Shown here piece after piece: positions 6,617 through 9,040 of a stretch of DNA of 9,040 nucleotides (its first letter is position 1; every line of letters starts with the position of its first letter). The stretch lies in assembly GCA_025966355.1 (NCBI GenBank), contig JAICWZ010000050.1, positions 1 to 9,040 of the forward strand, in the 5' to 3' direction. Source of the DNA: Thermomicrobiaceae bacterium. Lineage in GTDB: Bacteria; Chloroflexota; Chloroflexia; Thermomicrobiales; Thermomicrobiaceae. Position numbers and translations under genes: made by a program. The notes under the pieces are model-generated. The model was not told where the DNA came from, searched no databases, and saw nothing but the letters and a program-made list of their open reading frames with translations.

Positions 6617-7570
6617 CTACCCTCGGCTGAGCTTGACGCGCGGGTCGATCAACAGGTAGCTGAGGTCGGTCAGGAAATTTGTCAGAATCACGACGACCGA
6701 AACCATCATCGTGATCCCCATGATCGTCGGGTAGTCGCGTTGCAGCGCCGAATCGACCGCGAGCTGCCCCATGCCGGGCCAGGCGAAGACGCTTTCGGTG
6801 ATGGCGGCGCCGCCGACCATGCGCGGAATGCCGAGCGCGATAACGGTAATGACCGGGATCATGGCGTTGCGCAGCGCGTGTCGCCAGACAACGCTCTGCT
6901 CACGCAAGCCCTTGGCGCGCGCCGTCCGCAGGTAATCAGCCTGCAGCACCTCGATCATGCTCGATCGCGTATAGCGCGCGATCTGCGCCAGGTTGGCGAC
7001 CGCCAGCACAACCGCCGGCATCAGCAGATGCTCCAGCCGGTCGGTTACGGTGGCCGGCTGACCGAGCGTCTGTGCCCCGGACGACGGGAGCAGGTGAAGC
7101 TTGATCGAGAAGAGAATGATCAGCATCAGCCCGAGCCAGAAGGTCGGCACCGACATGCCGAAGAACGAGAAGCCGGTGGCGAGATGATCGATCAGCGAGT
7201 TGCGGTGCATCGCTGAGACGACACCGATCAGGATGCCGAAGATGGCTGAAAGCGCCAGCGCCGTGAAGAGGAGTTGCAGCGTTACCGACAGACGTTTGGT
7301 GATCAACGTCGTAACGTCGAGTCCCTGGCTGTACGACTTACCAAGGTCGCCGTGCATGAGATGGCCGAGCCAGCGGACATACTGCACCGGGATCGGGTCA
7401 TTCAGACCGAGACTCTGTTGCGCTTCGGCGATCTGTGCGCCGGACATCCCGGGGGCCAGCAGAACTGCCGGCCCACCGGGCGCCACGTGGATCAAGCCGA
7501 ACGTCAGGATGCTCACGAAGATGAGCAACACCACCGATTGTGCGAGCCGGCCAACGACGTACTGTCCCAT
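6617..7570 (-). CDS. dppB: DppB-type ABC transporter permease
   Basis: This is an inner-membrane permease of the minus-strand cassette, 317 residues, full length. TM1 (about 11-30) is followed by VAPGGP (29-34), LGLNDPIPVQYVRWL (54-68) and GDLGKS (74-79), the standard DppB extracellular region. Further membrane segments lie near 98-120, 132-157, 183-197, 238-259 and 283-305. The EAA loop is at 215-239 (RTARAKG, then RHALRNAMIP). VFAWPGMGQL at 261-270 and the terminal IDPRVKLSRG fit the family. Its EAA region and C-terminal third are closest to the plus-strand DppB at 3732-4679, suggesting that these two belong to the same subgroup. The ATG lies 24 bases after the binding-protein stop; possible ribosome sites are GGGG and GGAAG, both modest. 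An overlapping upstream ATG is in another frame and was not chosen. Confidence 0.96.
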   Translation of the reverse strand: MGQYVVGRLAQSVVLLIFVSILTFGLIHVAPGGPAVLLAPGMSGAQIAEAQQSLGLNDPIPVQYVRWLGHLMHGDLGKSYSQGLDVTTLITKRLSVTLQLLFTALALSAIFGILIGVVSAMHRNSLIDHLATGFSFFGMSVPTFWLGLMLIILFSIKLHLLPSSGAQTLGQPATVTDRLEHLLMPAVVLAVANLAQIARYTRSSMIEVLQADYLRTARAKGLREQSVVWRHALRNAMIPVITVIALGIPRMVGGAAITESVFAWPGMGQLAVDSALQRDYPTIMGITMMVSVVVILTNFLTDLSYLLIDPRVKLSRG

Positions 7571-7594
7571 GACGTTGCCCCATCTTCCGCGGGC

Positions 7595-9040
7595 TTACTC
7601 GATCCAGACCTTGTTCAGGTAGAGCATCGCGTCGCGGTAGTCGGTATCCGGCCAGTCTTGCAACTTTGTCGAGATCGCCTGGAGCTCGGTTGGATGATAG
7701 ATATAGTTTACCGCCTGCTCTTCAGCGAGGATCGTGTAGAGCTGCTTGTAGATCGCCTTTCGCTTGTCGGGATCGAACTCGGCCAGACCATCGAGGAAGA
7801 GTTTGTCGACCTCGGTGTTCGAATAGGCCCACTCGTTCGTCGATCCATCCGTCTGCCAGTAGGAGTGCAGGTCGGGCGTGGCCGGTGTGACGTAGTAGTA
7901 GGCCATCGACTCGAAGTCGTGATCGACGCGATACGCCTTCTGCAACTGGGCGAACTCGATCCCCTGATACTTGGCGTCGATTCCGATGTCCTTGAAGTTC
8001 TGTTGCAGGATCAACGCAGTCTGCTCGCGCTCCGGCTGGCCGGTATCAGAATACATGATGAAGCTGAACTTCTGGCCATCTTTTTCGAGCACCCCATCGG
8101 AGCCCTTTTTGAAGCCGAAGTCCATAAGCTGCTGCTGCGCGGTATCCGGGTTGTAGTCGTAGGTTGGGAGATCCGGGAAATACCAGTTCTTGAGCGCCGG
8201 CGGGATCGGCCCGTTGCTCCGCTTGCCCTTGCCCTTGGTCACCTGCTGGATGATGCCGTTGGCATCGATCGCGTGGGCCATCGCGACGCGCACGCGTTTA
8301 TCGCTAAACCAGGGGCCGAACTTCGGATTCTTCTGATAGCCGGAGAAGAAACGGTAGTCCATCAATCCCTGCTCGGCGATACGAATGTTTGAGCTGCCTT
8401 CGAGCCCGGAGAGTTGCGCCACCGTCGGCCAGGCGACATCGAGTTCGCCCGTTTTCACCTGCGAAATCGTCGAGTTCTGATCCTTGACGATGCGGTAGAT
8501 CACTTGATCGACGTACGGGCGTCCCTCGTAGTAGTCCTCGTTGGCGAGGACGGTGAAGTGATCGCCAGGTTGGTGTTCGCCGAACTTGAACGGGCCGGTG
8601 CCGATCGGCTTCTGGATGAACGACTGCGGGAAGTTGCTGCGATCAAACTTCTCATTCTCCAGCAGGTGCTTGGGCAGCATGAAGGTCAGGTAGCAGAGCA
8701 GTTCCGGCAACGATGAATATGGCTCTTTGCTCGTCAGCTTGACGGTGTACTGGTCGGCGGCCTCGATCGCGGTCAGCGGCTTGAGGTTGCCGAGCAGGAT
8801 GCTGTTGACGTTGGGATCGGCGTACATCTTGAGCGACCAGACGACATCATCCGCGGTAAACGGTTTGCCGTCGTGCCACTTGACACCCTGACGAAGCGCG
8901 AACGTCCAGGTCAGCTTGTCGCTGGAGATCTCCCACTTCTCGGCGAGATCGGGCTGCGGCGACCAGTCCTCGGCGCTAAAGCGCACCAGCCCATTGAAGA
9001 GCGACTTGTTGACCAGCAGGTTCTGAATTTGCCCGATCGG
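7595..9040 (-). CDS. ABC transporter substrate-binding protein, family 5, N-terminus outside window
   Basis: This is the solute receptor for the minus-strand DppB/DppC pair. The frame is open to the right edge, giving 481 visible residues; about 60-100 N-terminal residues, including any signal peptide and lipobox, lie beyond it. The GTG at 8986 is an internal Val (LVRFSAEDW), not a start. The family 5 signature is near the visible N-terminus: LAEKWEISSD, LTWTFALRQGVKWHDGKPF, TADDVVWS. GTGPFKF and LANEDYYEGRPYVD follow, then the conserved FSDKRVRVAMAHAIDANGI. A lysine/glycine run (KGKGKR) sits where many relatives have a loop. Near the C-terminus are DPDKRKAIYKQLYTILAEEQ and a short NYIYHP strand. 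Compared with the other binding protein here it is closer to the classical DppA/OppA pattern. Ligand unknown. Its promoter would be outside the window. Confidence 0.93.
   Translation of the reverse strand, partial: PIGQIQNLLVNKSLFNGLVRFSAEDWSPQPDLAEKWEISSDKLTWTFALRQGVKWHDGKPFTADDVVWSLKMYADPNVNSILLGNLKPLTAIEAADQYTVKLTSKEPYSSLPELLCYLTFMLPKHLLENEKFDRSNFPQSFIQKPIGTGPFKFGEHQPGDHFTVLANEDYYEGRPYVDQVIYRIVKDQNSTISQVKTGELDVAWPTVAQLSGLEGSSNIRIAEQGLMDYRFFSGYQKNPKFGPWFSDKRVRVAMAHAIDANGIIQQVTKGKGKRSNGPIPPALKNWYFPDLPTYDYNPDTAQQQLMDFGFKKGSDGVLEKDGQKFSFIMYSDTGQPEREQTALILQQNFKDIGIDAKYQGIEFAQLQKAYRVDHDFESMAYYYVTPATPDLHSYWQTDGSTNEWAYSNTEVDKLFLDGLAEFDPDKRKAIYKQLYTILAEEQAVNYIYHPTELQAISTKLQDWPDTDYRDAMLYLNKVWIE

Noticed and set aside
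6578..7216. A 212-codon plus-strand open frame opposite the minus-strand dppB.
   Set aside because: It is the antisense shadow of a full-length permease gene with an intact EAA loop.
7274..8392. A 372-codon plus-strand open frame opposite the minus-strand binding protein.
   Set aside because: It crosses the dppB/binding-protein junction antisense to both, has no domain-like composition and no ribosome site, and mirrors the same antisense frame effect seen opposite the other genes.
8986..9040. A possible GTG start at 8986 for the minus-strand binding protein.
   Set aside because: The 18 codons upstream to the window edge remain open and read as the conserved family 5 region (SLFNGLVRF), so the gene continues beyond the edge.

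Overview
The window is an accessory-type nutrient-uptake region made almost entirely of peptide/oligopeptide-type ABC importer genes (the Dpp/Opp/nickel family). Seven of the seven recognisable genes belong to this family: two family 5 extracellular solute-binding proteins, three DppB-type permeases and three DppC-type permeases would be eight, but one binding protein lies beyond the left edge, so what is visible is 2 binding proteins, 3 DppB (one partial) and 3 DppC. One of the two binding proteins is also cut, by the right edge. No ATPase (DppD/DppF type), RNA gene, mobile-element gene or CRISPR array is visible.

Layout. Bases 1-1409, plus strand: the end of one cassette, a DppB C-terminus overlapping a complete DppC by ATGA. 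Bases 1410-1721: a 312-base gap with a cluster of hairpins, a good sigma-70-like promoter and a long leader. Bases 1722-5613, plus strand: a complete cassette, binding protein, then a strong intercistronic hairpin, then DppB and DppC. Bases 5614-5704: a convergent gap holding an 18-bp inverted repeat. Bases 5705-9040, minus strand: a third cassette, read right to left as binding protein (N-terminus outside the window), DppB and DppC.

How they work together. Each lipid-anchored binding protein would catch a solute outside the membrane and deliver it to its own DppB/DppC heterodimer channel. ATP hydrolysis must come from DppD/DppF-type subunits encoded outside this window, either further along the flanking operons or shared from elsewhere. 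The ligands cannot be read from sequence; this family takes up peptides, and also nickel, oligosaccharides and other solutes.

Organism. A bacterium with roughly 60% GC (estimated by eye). The complete binding protein has a twin-arginine motif followed by a lipobox and a long Ala/Thr/Ser/Pro linker, and the gaps carry GTAGGGG-type and CGTCTCTG-type hairpin repeats. Together with multiple paralogous Dpp cassettes this looks most like Chloroflexota, perhaps Thermomicrobia, but that is an inference with low confidence.

I found no clearly novel system. The items most worth a second look are the three non-coding inverted-repeat structures and the absence of ATPase genes beside three permease sets.
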